Source of the DNA: Septoria linicola
Taxonomy: Eukaryota; Ascomycota; Dothideomycetes; Mycosphaerellales; Mycosphaerellaceae
Length of the DNA: 64,000 nucleotides
Reading direction: 5' to 3'
Assembly: GCA_024114885.1 (NCBI GenBank)
Contig: CP099426.1
Location: 2,294,001-2,358,000, forward strand
This document shows, in pieces, positions 50,396-61,624 of the stretch. A program made the translations under genes and the position numbers. Each line of letters opens with the position of its first letter. Position 1 is the stretch's first letter. A model generated the notes under the pieces. It did no database searches, was not told the DNA's origin, and was given only the letters and a program-made list of their open reading frames with translations.

Positions 50396-51767
50396 ATTCG
50401 ATAGGCGATACTTAATTAGGAGTATAAGCTAAGATCTAGCTACTAAAGCCTAGCCTCTACTATAAAAGAGCTAATCTTTCTAAGTCTATACTATCCTAAG
50501 CGCTTCTTTTATTCCTAGAGCTCTAATCTAACCTTTCCGAGCGCTTCTTTTAATCCTAAAGCTACTATTAAGCTCTAATCGGAGCTTCCTAAGCTTGTAA
50601 TTTACTAGACTAGTATAAATCTAGCTAAATCTTAGCTATCCTAAGTACTTCTTTTATTCCTAGAGCTACTATTAAGCTCTAATCTAAGCTTCCTAAGCTT
50701 CTCTTTTACTAGATTAGTAGAAATCTAGCTAATCCTAACTGTCCTAACGTTGTTTTCTATAGCTAAGATAAATATCTATATAGCTAGTTACTCTCCTAAG
50801 CTTAACTTTTAAGTATAGACTTTATATCTACTAGCTAACCTACTATCCTACTCCTTTTTCTAAGTCCCGAGCCTACTATCGCTATAAAAGTCAGCTATCC
50901 CGAGCTACTTTCTACTACTAGGTCTTAAAATCTAAGCTAGATCTATACTCCTAAAGCTCTTTTCTACTAGCGATTTCTAAGGTTAGTACTACGATCTATC
51001 TTCCTAGAGCCTTTTTCTATTATTAATCGGCGAAGTAAGATAGTAATTTTCTATCCTAAAGATCCTTTTTACTATTAATTTTCGCCTGACTAAAGGAATC
51101 GCTAAAGATATTAGTTTCTAGTAGAGAATTCTTAAAGTTTAAGGTTTTTTAGCCTATATAAAGGTAGAGAAGCTTAAATGTTTAGTAACGATAGCTCTAA
51201 TAGCTCCTTTCTAGCTAGTTAATTATAGCGCTAGCGGTCTCTTACGATACGGAAAGCGCGATCTAGTAAGTCGACCGAGTATATAAAAAATAAGGTTCTT
51301 TTAAGTTAGTAGAGGTAACGACGACGATATCTAAGCCTTAGTCCTCGTTAGCGATAGTAAGGTATATACTATAGTAGTTAGTAGTAGCGTTAGTAGTATA
51401 CGATAGCTATAGAAGCGTTAAGGTAAAGTAAACTTTTAGTTATCTTTTTAAACGATAACTAAAACCTTATATAACTAAGTCTCGCGTATAGACCCCTAAT
51501 CCTAATAGTAGTTACGCTACTACGGTAAGGTATATAATTAGACTACTTTTACGCTCTAAACGATCTCTTCTTCCTTATTAACTATTAATTAGTTACTATA
51601 GAGCCTTACTTCTATTAAGTTCGATTCTTATCTTTCGTTACTACCTAGTAACGCTATATAGCTGTTTATATACGTAAGTAGTAACTAATATAATAGAAAA
51701 CTCTATAACCGGTTACGCGCTCGACCCTCCTCGCTATTTAAGTTACTTATTACTAGTTACGCGCTTT
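50396..51767 (+). other. pol-ORF3 spacer of Gyp-D with degenerate direct repeats
   Basis: No convincing frame. Between 50505 and 50750 a unit of about 105 bases (core CTTCTTTTATTCCTAGAGC, then AGCTCTAATC) is repeated two to three times in degenerate form. The same arrangement occurs in Gyp-B (2925-3190) and inverted in Gyp-E (61280-61560). The spacer could hold a promoter or splice region for ORF3. Confidence 0.55.
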
Positions 51768-54700
51768 ATATCGCCTTAAGCTACTAATACGACTAATTAA
51801 AGACGTTCTCTTTCTCTATCGCGTATAAAGAACAAGACTTCCCCTTTCTAGCGTTCTTTAACGCCTAAACGCTTATTAAGACTAGCGCTTTCGCCTTCTA
51901 CCTTGCCTGTTCGAAGTCCTATATAAGAACTACCTAGATAAGATTCTCTAAAGAAAAGACGAAAAATAGCTTCTTTAAGTTCTATATAAGATATAGCGCT
52001 CGCTTATATTAATCGTAAAGGCTCTATCGTTAGCTTCTAGCCTTTAAGCGGACCTCTTACTAGTATAACGAACCTTAATAACGCTACCGAAGCTATTCTA
52101 TCGCTAGAGACTCTATAAGAATAAAAGGAGAGTATCGACTTAGTACTTAAGTAAGTCGAGAAAACGAACGACGGAATAAAGATTAGTATATTTAACTTCT
52201 TTAAACGCCTCTTAGCTAAGATTTTACTAAAGTACCTTGATACGTAGAGCGTAAAGCGCGATAATATAAAGAAGATATACTAAGAAGGCCGAGACTTAGT
52301 AAAGGAGAGAAACTTAATCTAGTAGTAGCTACGTATAGAGTTTAGGTATAAGTAGAACTTCCCTTTCCTTAACTAAGTCTTATATAATAAAGAGATACTT
52401 AGGAACCTTCGTTAATAGTTAAATAAGTATAAAGGCGTCTTCGAAGAAAGCGAACCTAAAGGCTAGGTCTTCTTAGCGTAGTAAAAGTAAGATCGTTTCT
52501 ATTAGTAAGTAGCGAATATATTCTCTCGTAGCTAGTATTTTTAGCTATAGAGAAGTAAGAAGACTCCTAGCTCGTAAGGCTTAGGCTTTATTAATATAAA
52601 CTTAGATAGGAGACGCTACTAGAACAAGTTTAAGGTAGAGCTCTCGTAGGTCGACGTGTTTAGCTATAAGATAAGAGAAGCGCACCTAGAGGTAGGCTAT
52701 AGACTTAATTAGTATAGATTTATAGTCAAGCTTACTAAAGAAGAGACCTTCGAAGAACCGACCTACGTATTCCTAGTAGTAGAGAAATAGCCTTTAATAT
52801 CCTATAGACTATTACCTCCTCCTAGAAATCTAAGATCTAATAGAAGACCCTCCTTCTCTACGCCTAAGGGCCTATCCTTATCTAGTCCTACTCGAAACTC
52901 TAGTTAAGAAAGAGAAGGAGAAGGCGATTTACTTACGACTCTAGAGCCTTATCTTAGAGATTCTATATCGCCTAGTACTATATAGAGGCTAAAAGCTTAA
53001 TTAGAGAAGTTAACGCTAAGCTCTATAAAGAAGCCCGCGCCTAAACCTATACTAACGTAGGCTCTTCGTAAGAGTAAGAGACTTACTAGAATTTACGCTA
53101 AAGAAACTATTATTAACTCGATCGAAACTTCTCCTATACTAAGTACTTTAGGTAATAGCGATTCTATATAAGATTAAGTTTTACCTACGACGGAGCCGCT
53201 ACTAGGTCCGTAACGCCTATCGCTAATCGTACTAGAAGATAATAGTAGAATTAAGCTAGAGAACGACTTAGAGCCTAATCTACGTTACTAGGCTTATATA
53301 AAGGATAGTGTTACCTCTAAAGTCTACTACTATATAATCGTTAGTAGAGCTCTTAAAGAAGTCGATAATGTCTAGGAGAAGAAGAAGGTAGCTAAGAGCT
53401 ACGCTTTAATTAATATTCTTCTATACCTTAGCTAGCCTCTTTATAAAGAATATATAACTAAGATAGGTAATACTATAGGTTTAAAGCTACCGAAGACGGC
53501 TAACGTAACGTATACTCTCTACTAGCGTATTGTTTAGATAGGTAGTATAGCCGATCTCTAAGCTCTTATCGCCTAGAATACTTAAAATCGGACATAGTTT
53601 AAGCTAGAAGCGAATACCTTCTTCTCTAAGCTAGTAGGACGCTCTTATCGTAGTAAGAAAGATACTAATACTTAGGAACTAGAGGACGATATTAACGCTC
53701 TAATACGCGAGGTAGGTAGAAGCTATCTCGGACCCTTTTAGTTCGTAGTAACCGAAGTAGACTTGAAGGTTACTTCTACTATCTGTTAGAAGGCTTAGGA
53801 GCTCTTAGACTACGATAGTAATAAGGGTACCTAGACCGATTACGGCTTCCTCTTTTATTCTCCTTCTACTAGAGGCCTATTTTAGATCCTAGACTCTTTA
53901 CTCGAAGCTATACGGTATAAGTTTATAGTATATCGATAGTATAATATAGCTATTAGTTAGTATAGTTAGTCTCGCGGTATATAGTACTCGCTGTCCTAAT
54001 AGCTTCTTCGCTAATATCCTTTACTATAGCTATACTAGCTAGTTACTACTCTATATACGACTATTAAGTACGTAGCCTACCTATCTACTATCTTTTATAT
54101 CTTCGACGATAAGGCTAGTTCTAACTACCTTAACGGCTTCTAGTATATCGCCTTAAACGAGAATATACTACTTAAGGAGAAGGGCCTTAATTAGGTTTAG
54201 TTTACGATCTCTCTAGACGATACTAGCGATAGAGGACGACTTTTACTAACCTCGGACACGATTAGTAATAGGCTCTTTAACCCTAAGGAGGCGAAGTAGC
54301 TAGTAAGGCGTATTATCGCTAATAAGTAAAGCTATAGTATAGGCTTCGTCGAGACTATACCTCTAGTAATTACTAACGAAATAAAAGCTAATCTCAAGCT
54401 TAGTTAGAAGAATCCTTATACTAATACGGGCTCGCTAGTTATTTCGTACCCCTATATCCCTTAGTAGTATACTCGTATAGGCGAAGAGTATCGCTTGATT
54501 CCTATAGTGTTTCTAGCCTACTCTAATAGTCGTACGTTAGATAAGCTACCTAATAGTAATTACGTTAACGTTCCTACGATCTATAGCGTATATCTCTATC
54601 GCGAGCGGATACCCTTTATAGCTTCTAGTACTATATACTCTATACGAGCGATAAAGCCTTTCGCTATAGAAGTACTATTAACCGGCCTAGGCTCGATTTC

Positions 54701-55064
54701 TAACACTTTAGTAGGCCGAGTTCTATAGGTAGATTAGGTAGTAAGTATAGAAATAAAGAAGCTCTTTAGTATAAGTAAGGAGGAGTTCAAGGTCTATATA
54801 ACTAAATAGTAGACTACGGCTAAAGCTTAATTTGATACTACCTACGCTATAGCTATAGATATTAAGGAGTAGGTATTTAGCGAAGCTAGCTTTATAAGCG
54901 CGAATAGTAACTTAGAAGTATTAGTATCGAAGAAGAGAGAAGCCGTTTCTAAGGAAATCTCTAAGGATATAGTAGAAGAGTAGCGTCTAGCGAATAATAA
55001 TTAGATCTAAGAAGGTGTTTTAGTAGTTATCGTTAGAAAAGGCAACTATTTAATAGGCCTCTAA
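51768..55064 (+). pseudogene. ORF3 of Gyp-D: unrecognised protein of about 1,100 codons
   Basis: A long frame downstream of pol, starting at ATA (ATG before RIP, 51768-51770; then SPQATNTTNQRR) and ending at TAA 55062-55064. The early part is basic and Ser/Pro-rich. A Lys/Gln-rich central part (near 52190-52560) looks helical. The second half (53300-55000) is mixed, with stretches such as LNENILLKEK and TSDTISNRLFNPKEA. Stops are only TAG/TAA at Gln-like positions and the frame is kept in four copies. I recognise no retroviral or host domain; it is not env-like by any membrane segment I could see. It could be an accessory factor, or a captured host gene. Confidence 0.6.
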
Positions 55065-55155
55065 TTGAAAGTTTAATAGACTTTAATAGAAAAACTAGCT
55101 AGCTTTAAGTAATTCTAAGTAAGATCTATAGGTAGTTAGGTATCTAGTTAGACAC

Positions 55156-55169
55156 TAAGGAAGGGAGGA
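55156..55169 (+). promoter_or_regulatory. polypurine tract of Gyp-D
   Basis: AAGGAAGGGAGGAT, nearly all purine, directly precedes the 3' LTR. This is the expected site for plus-strand DNA priming and fixes the element orientation. Confidence 0.85.
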
Positions 55170-55170
55170 T

Positions 55171-55449
55171 TAGTAAGGTAAAGGCCTACCTATATACCGT
55201 ACTTAGTAGTTTTAGTATAAAAGCAAGGTAGTAGCTCGTTTCTAAGATAGCAATATTTACTCTACTTAATTAATTTAATATCCTACGGTCCTAGTATAGG
55301 CTCTTAGTCCTAGGACTACTAGTTTGAGCTCGTTACTACTAGTTAATATACGTATTACAAGACTATTACTCTCTAAACAGGTCTTGTTCTATAGCGACTA
55401 CTCTTATACCTACCTAGGAGGTTAGTATTAGAATAGTTATTATCTATTA
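55171..55449 (+). repeat. 3' LTR of Gyp-D
   Basis: 279 bp, paired with 42203-42481. Target-site bases GTAG follow. Confidence 0.93.
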
Positions 55450-55453
55450 GTAG

Positions 55454-56167
55454 TTAAAGTATTATAAAGCTTTATCTAGTACTATATAAGCTTCGAAATA
55501 GTAGCCTCGAGGTATATAAAGCTTCTTAACCTCCTTCGCTATAGAGATCGATAGCGACGATAATAAAGCTTAACTAGTACTAGACGTAGCCTCCTTAGTC
55601 GAGCCTAATAACGAACTAGAGCGCTATCGGAAAGTAGACTTCTTATATATAGAAGGAATAGATTCTATAGATATATAGCTAGCTCTTACTAATATATTCC
55701 CTACTATATCGAAAATAGCCTAGGATATTCTATATATTCTAGTAGTAGGTACTAGATACGAACGAGATTTTAGTATTATACGTTATTAGAACCGCTATAA
55801 TCGGATATATAATCTAGATACCTTTACGTATATTATACTATCACGATATCGATATCGCGATTATAAGTATAATATAAGAGTAGTACTTACTATAGAAGTA
55901 TCTACTCTTTATCCTAATTTAGAACTTACTTATAATTAGATAGAGGTAGTCGAGGAGTAGAACAAGAAGGTTAAAAACGAAATCAAGGCCCTTTTAAAGT
56001 TTAATAGTATTAGCGATAATAAAGGGGTTACAAAGGTAGATAAATTATAGTATCGAAGTACGCGAAAGCGTAATACGCTCTATAGAGAAGCTTTAAGAGC
56101 TAGAACGTAGCTACCGACTACGTCTACTAACTATATATATTATAAACTTAAGTCGACGTTAGATTAG
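55454..56167 (+). pseudogene. hAT-Y transposase, C-terminal part with dimerisation domain
   Basis: Resumes the hAT-Y frame after Gyp-D and its duplicated target bases. The dimerisation domain reads IFPTISKIAQDILYI near 55687-55740, then GTRYERDFSIIRYQNRYNR near 55748-55805. This is the hAT C-terminal pattern, with the ERxFS-like motif as ERDFS. The frame can be followed to a TAG at 56165-56167 with Gln-type nonsense codons on the way. With 40530-42202 the gene had about 800 codons, normal for hAT. Confidence 0.8.
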
Positions 56168-56430
56168 CCTATCCGTTCTACTTATTACTATTATCTCTCT
56201 CTCTATCTTTACTACTCTATTATATACTTCCTTTTATAGTCGATACTAACTAGAATAATTCTTCTTCGTAGTTATACTTAAAACCTATATTATACCTATT
56301 TTTATTCGCCTAACCTATCTAAGTATAGAGTAGGTATTTATACTATACCTATTACTATCTTCTATAGGTAGGCTAAGACCTAGCCTAACCTATATACTAA
56401 CCCGTTTCGGCCTACCTATTCCGACGTCTA
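56168..56430 (+). other. right end of hAT-Y with terminal inverted repeat
   Basis: Noncoding right end. The last 16 bases (CCTATTCCGACGTCTA) are the inverted match of 28631-28646. Further inward the two ends diverge. Confidence 0.85.
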
Positions 56431-56438
56431 CTCCTATA

Positions 56439-56567
56439 CTATACTTTAAACTATACTAGTAGTATAGATAGATAAGCGATTAGTACTAGTATTCGTTTAT
56501 AGTTACTAATAGCTCTAAACTCCTAGAGAATTAAGTTTTTAACTACCTTACGTAGTAGTAATCGTAT
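56439..56567 (+). mobile_element. Gyp-C continued: first 129 bases of its pol region
   Basis: Matches 46377-46500 of Gyp-D (CTATACTTTAAACTATACTAG...). It directly continues the Gyp-C gag that stopped at 28630, once hAT-Y and one CTCCTATA copy are removed. It is interrupted at 56568 by inverted Gyp-E; the likely target bases are GTAT (56564-56567). Confidence 0.88.
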
Positions 56568-56846
56568 TAATAGATAATAACTACTCTAATACTAACTCTC
56601 TAGGCAAGTATAAGAGTAGTCGCTATAGAACAAGACCTATTCGGAGAGTAATAGTCTTGTAATACGTATATTAATTAGTAGTAACGAGCTTAAACTAGTA
56701 GTCCTAGGACTAAGAGCCTATACTAGGACCGTAGGATATTAAATTAATTAAGTAGAGTAAATATTACTATCTTAGAAACGAGCTACTACCTTACTTTTAT
56801 ACTAAAACTACTAAGTATAGTATATAGGTAGGCCTTTACCTTACTA
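56568..56846 (-). repeat. 3' LTR of Gyp-E
   Basis: The inverted 279-bp LTR; on the plus strand it reads TAATAGA...CCTTACTA. The inverted purine tract ATCCTCTCTTCCTT follows at 56847-56860. Confidence 0.92.
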
Positions 56847-56952
56847 ATCCTCTCTTCCTTAATATCTAACTAGATACCTAACTACCTATAGATCTTACTT
56901 AGAATTACTTAAAACTAGCTAGTTTTCCTATTAAAGTCTATTAAACTTTTAA

Positions 56953-59900
56953 TTAGAGGCCTATTAAATAGTTACCTTTTCTAACGATAACTACTAAAAG
57001 TACCTTCTTAGATACGATTATTATTCGCTAGACGCTACTCTTCTACTATATCCTTAGAGATCTCCTTAGAGATAGCCTCTCTCTTCTTCGATACTAATAC
57101 TTCTAAGTTACTATCTACGCTTATAAAGCTAGCTTCGCTAAACACCTACTCCTTAATATCTATAGCTATAGCGTAGGTAGTATCGAATTAAGCTTTAGCC
57201 ATAGTCTACTACTTAGCTATATAGACCTTAAACTCCTCCTTACTTATACTAAAGAGCTTCTTTATCTCTATACTTACTACCTAATCCGCCTATAGAACTC
57301 GGCCTACTAAGGTATTAGAAATCGGGCCTAGGCCGGTTAGAAGTACCTTAGTAGTAAAGGGTTTTGTCGCTCGCGTAGAGTATATAGTACTAGAAGCTAT
57401 AAAGAGTATCCGCTCGCGATAGAGATATACGCTATAGATCGTAGAAACGTTAACGTAGTTACTATTAGGTAGCTTATCTAACGTACGACTATTAGAGTAG
57501 GCTAGAAATACTATCGGAATTATACGATACTCTTCGTCTATACGAGTATACTACTAAGGGAGATAGGGGTACGAAATAACTAGCGAGCCTACTTTAGTAT
57601 AAGGATTCTTCTAACTAAGATTAAGGTTAGCTTTTATATCGTTAGTAATTACTAGAGCTATAGTCTCGACGAAGCCTATACTATAGCTTTACTTATTAGC
57701 GATAATACGCCTCGCTAGCTACTTTGCCTCCTTAGGGTTAAAGAGCCTATTACTAGCTACGTTAGAGGTTAGTAAAAGTCGTCCTCTATCGCTAGTATCG
57801 TCTAGAGAGATCGCGAATTAAACCTAATTAAGGCCCTTCTCCTTAAGTAGTATATTCTCGTTCAAGGTAATATATTAGAAGCTATTAAGGTAGTTAGAAC
57901 TAGCTTTATCGTCGAAGATATAAAAGGTAGTAGATAGGTAGGCTACGCACTTAACGGTTATATATAGAGTAGTAACTAACTAATATAGCTATAGTAGAGG
58001 ATACTAGCGAAGAAGCTATTAGAATAGCGAGTACTATATACCGCGAGACTAACTATACTAACTAATAGCTATATTATACTATCGATATACTATAAACTCA
58101 TACCGTATAGCTTCGAGTAAAGAGTCTAGGATCTAAAATAGGCCTCTAGTAGAGAGAGAAGAAAAGAGGAAGCTATAGTCGGTCTAGGTACTCTTATTAC
58201 TATCGTAGTCTAAGAGCTCCTAAGCCTTCTAATAGATATTAGAAGTAACCTTTAAGTCTACCTCGGTCGTAGAGAACTAAAAGGGTCTAAGGTAGCTTCT
58301 ACCTACCTTACGTATTAGAGCGTTAATATCGTCCTCTAGCTCCTAAGTATTAGTACCCTTCTTATCGTAACGAGTACGTCCTATAGGCTTAGAGAAGAAA
58401 GTATTTACTTCTAGTTTAAACTACGTCCGGTTTTAAGTATTCTAGGCGATAAGGGCTTAGAGATCGGCTATACTACCTATCTAAATAATACGCTAGTAGA
58501 GGGTATACGTTACGTTAGCCGTCTTCGGTAGCTTTAAACCTATAGTATTACCTATCTTAGTTATATATTCTTTATAAAGAAGCTAGCTAAGGTATAGAAG
58601 AATATTAATTAAAGCGTAGCTCTTAGCTACCTTCTTCTTCTCCTAGATATTATCGACTTCTTTAAGAGCTCTACTAACGATTATATAGTAGTAGACTTTA
58701 GAGGTAATACTATCCTTTATATAAGCCTAGTAACGTAGATTAGGCTCTAAGTCGTTCTCTAGCTTAATTCCGCTATTATCTTCTAGTACGATTAGCGATA
58801 GGCGTTACGGACCTAGTAGTAGCTCCGTCGTAGGTAAAACTTGATCTTATATAGGATCGCTATTACCTAAAGTACTTAGTATAGAAGAAGTTTCGATTAA
58901 GTTAATAATAGTTTCTTTAGCGCGAATTCTAGTAAGTCTCCCGCTCTTACGAAGGGCCTACGTTAGTATAGGTTTAGGCGTAGGCTTCTTTATAGAGCTT
59001 AGCGTTAACTTCTCTAACTAAGCTTTTAGCCTCTATATAGTACTAGGCGATATAGTATCTCTAAGGCGAGGCTTCGAGGTCGTAAGTAAATTACCTTCTC
59101 TTTCTTCTTCTTAACTAGAGTTTCGAGTAGGACTAGATAAGGATAGGCCCTTAGGCGTAGAGGAAGAGGGCCGTCTATTAGGTCTTAGGTTTCTAGAAGG
59201 AGGTAATAGTCTATAGGATATTAAGAGCTGTCTCTCTACTATCGGAAACACGTAGGTTAGTTCTTCGAAGGCCTCTCCTTTAGTAAGCTTGACCGTAAAC
59301 CTGTACTAATCAAGTCTATAGCCTACCTCTAGGCGTACTTCTCTTATCTTATAGCTAAATACGTTAACTTATAAGAGCTCTACCTTAAACTTATTCTAGT
59401 AGCGTCTCCTATCTAAGTTCGTATTAATAAAGCCTAGGCTCTACGAGCTAGGAGTCTTCTTACTTCTCTATAGCTGAAAATGCTAGCTACGAGAGAATAT
59501 ATTCGCTACCTACTAATAGAAACGATCTTACTTTTACTATACTAAGAAGACCTAGTCTTTAGGTTCGCTTTCTTCGAAGACGCCTTTATACTTATTTAAC
59601 TATTAACGAAGGTTCCTAAGTATCTCTTTATTATATAAGACTTAGTTAAGGAAAGAGAAGTTCTACTCGTGCCTAAACTCTATATATAGCTACTACTAGA
59701 TTAAGTTTCTCTCTTTTACTAAGTCTCGGCCTTCTTAGCGTATCTTCTTTATATTATCGCGCTTTACGCTCTACGCGTCAAGGTACTTTAGTAAAATCTT
59801 AGCTAAGAGGCGTTTAAAGAAGTTAAATATACTAATCTTTATTCTATCGTTCGCTTTCTCGACTTACTTAAGTACTAAGTCGATACTCTCCTCTTATTCT

Positions 59901-60250
59901 TATAGAGTCTCTAGCGATAGAATAGCTTTAGTAGCGTTATTAAGGTTCGTTATACTAGTAAGAGGTCTACTTAAAGGCTAGAAGCTAACGATAGAGCCTT
60001 CGCGATTAATATAAGCGAGCGCTATACCTTATATAGAACTTAAAGAAGCTATTTTTCGTCTTTTCTTTAGAGAATCTTATCTAGGTAGTTCTTATATAGG
60101 ACTTCGAATAGGCGAGGTAGAAGGCGAAAACGCTAGTCTTAATAAGCGTTTAGGCGTTAAAGAACGCTAGAAAGGGGAAGTCTTGTTCTTTATACGTAAT
60201 AGAGAAAGAGAACGTCTTTAATTAGTCGTATTAGTAGCTTAAGGCGATAT
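56953..60250 (-). pseudogene. ORF3 of Gyp-E, RIP-inactivated, function unknown
   Basis: A fourth copy of the extra Gypsy frame. The presumed start (ATA for ATG) is at 60250-60248 on the minus strand and the terminal TAA at 56955-56953. It follows the Gyp-D copy with RIP-type substitutions and no obvious frame change. No function recognised. Confidence 0.58.
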
Positions 60251-61624
60251 AAAGCGCGTGACTAGTAATAAGTAACTTAAATAGCGAGGAGAGTCGGGCG
60301 CTTAACCGGTTATAGAGTTTTCTATTATATTAGTTACCGCTTACGTATACAAATAGCTATATAGCGTTACTAGGTAGTAACGAAAGATAAGAATCGAACT
60401 TAATAGAAGTAAGGCTCTATAGTAACTAATTAATAGTTAATAAGGAAGAAGAGATCGTTTAGAGTATAAAAGTAGTCTAATTATATACCTTACTATAGTA
60501 GCGTAACTACTATTAGGATTAGGGATCTATACGCGAGGCTTAGTTACGTAAGGTTTTAGTTATCGTTTAAAAAGATAACTAAAAGTTTACTTTACCTTAA
60601 CGCTTCCGTAGCCGTCGTATACTACTAACGCTACTACTAACTACTATAGTATATACCTTACTATCGCTAACGAGGACTAAGGCTTAGATATCGTCGTCGT
60701 TATCTCTACTAACTTAAAAGAGCCTTATTTTTCGTATACCTAGTCGACTTACTAGATCGCGCTTTCTATATCGTAAGAGACCGCTAGCGCTATAATTAAT
60801 TAGCTAGAAAGGAGCTATTAGAGCCGTCGTTACTAAACATTCAAGCTTCTCTACCTTTATATAGGCTGAAAAACCTTAAACTTTAAGAATTCTCTACTAG
60901 AAACTAATATCTTTAGCGATTCCTTTAGTTAGGCGAAAATTAGTAGTAAAAAGGACCTTTAGGATAGAAAATTACTGTCTTACTTTACTAATTAATAATA
61001 GAAAAGGGCTCTAGGAAGACAGATCGTAGTACTAACCTTAGAAATCGCTAGTAGAAAAGAGCTTTAGGAGTATAGATCTAGCTTAGATTTTAAGACCTAG
61101 TAGTAGAAAGTAGCTTAGGACAGCTAACTTTTATAGCGATAGTAGGCTTAAGACTTAGAAAAAGGAGTAGGATAGTAGGTTAGCTAGTAGATATAAAGTC
61201 TATACTTAAAAGTTAAGCTTAGAGGAGTAACTAGCTATATAGATACTTATCTTAGCTATAGAAAATAGCGTCGAGATAGTTAGGATTAGCTAGATTTCTA
61301 CTAATCTAGTAAAAGAGAAGCTTAGGAAGCTTAGATTAGAGCTCGATAGTAGCTCTAGGAATAAAAGAAGTACTTAGGATAGCTAAGATTTAGCTAGATT
61401 TATACTAGTCTAGTAAATTATAAGCTTAGGAAGCTCCGATTAGAGCTTAATAGTAGCTTTAGAACTAAGAGAAGCGCTTAGGAAGGTTAGATTAGAGCTC
61501 GATAGTAGCTCTAGGAATAAAAGAAGCGCTTAGGATAGTATAGACTTAGGAATATTAGCCCTTTTATAGTAGAGGCTAGGTTTTAGTAGCTAGATCTTAG
61601 CTTATACTCCTAATTAAGTATCGC

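Larger units (their letters stand above)
42203..55449 (+). mobile_element. Gyp-D: full-length Gypsy retrotransposon of 13.2 kb with an extra ORF
   Basis: LTRs at 42203-42481 and 55171-55449 flank gag, pol and a third long frame. The target duplication is AGTAG or GTAG (42198/42199-42202 and 55449/55450-55453), depending on whether the LTR ends in TATT or TATTA. The interrupted hAT-Y transposase frame resumes after it. A perfect purine tract, AAGGAAGGGAGGAT, lies just before the 3' LTR. Domain order RT - RNase H - integrase places it in the Gypsy (Ty3) superfamily. At 13.2 kb it is about twice the size usual for fungal Gypsy elements, because gag is long and about 4.7 kb lies between pol and the 3' LTR. 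Confidence 0.95.
28631..56430 (+). mobile_element. hAT-Y: large hAT DNA transposon with Copia-B and Gyp-D nested inside
   Basis: The ends form a terminal inverted repeat: TAGACGTCGGAATAGG at 28631 and its complement ending at 56430, the RIP form of a CAGACGTCGG-type hAT end. A perfect 8-bp target duplication, CTCCTATA, lies at 28623-28630 and 56431-56438; the uninterrupted target is seen in Gyp-D near 46370. Without Copia-B, Gyp-D and their duplications it measures about 8.2 kb, long for a hAT element. The transposase gene is in its right half (about 40530-42202 and 55454-56167). The left half (28631-33498) holds frame remnants without a recognised product. Confidence 0.9.
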
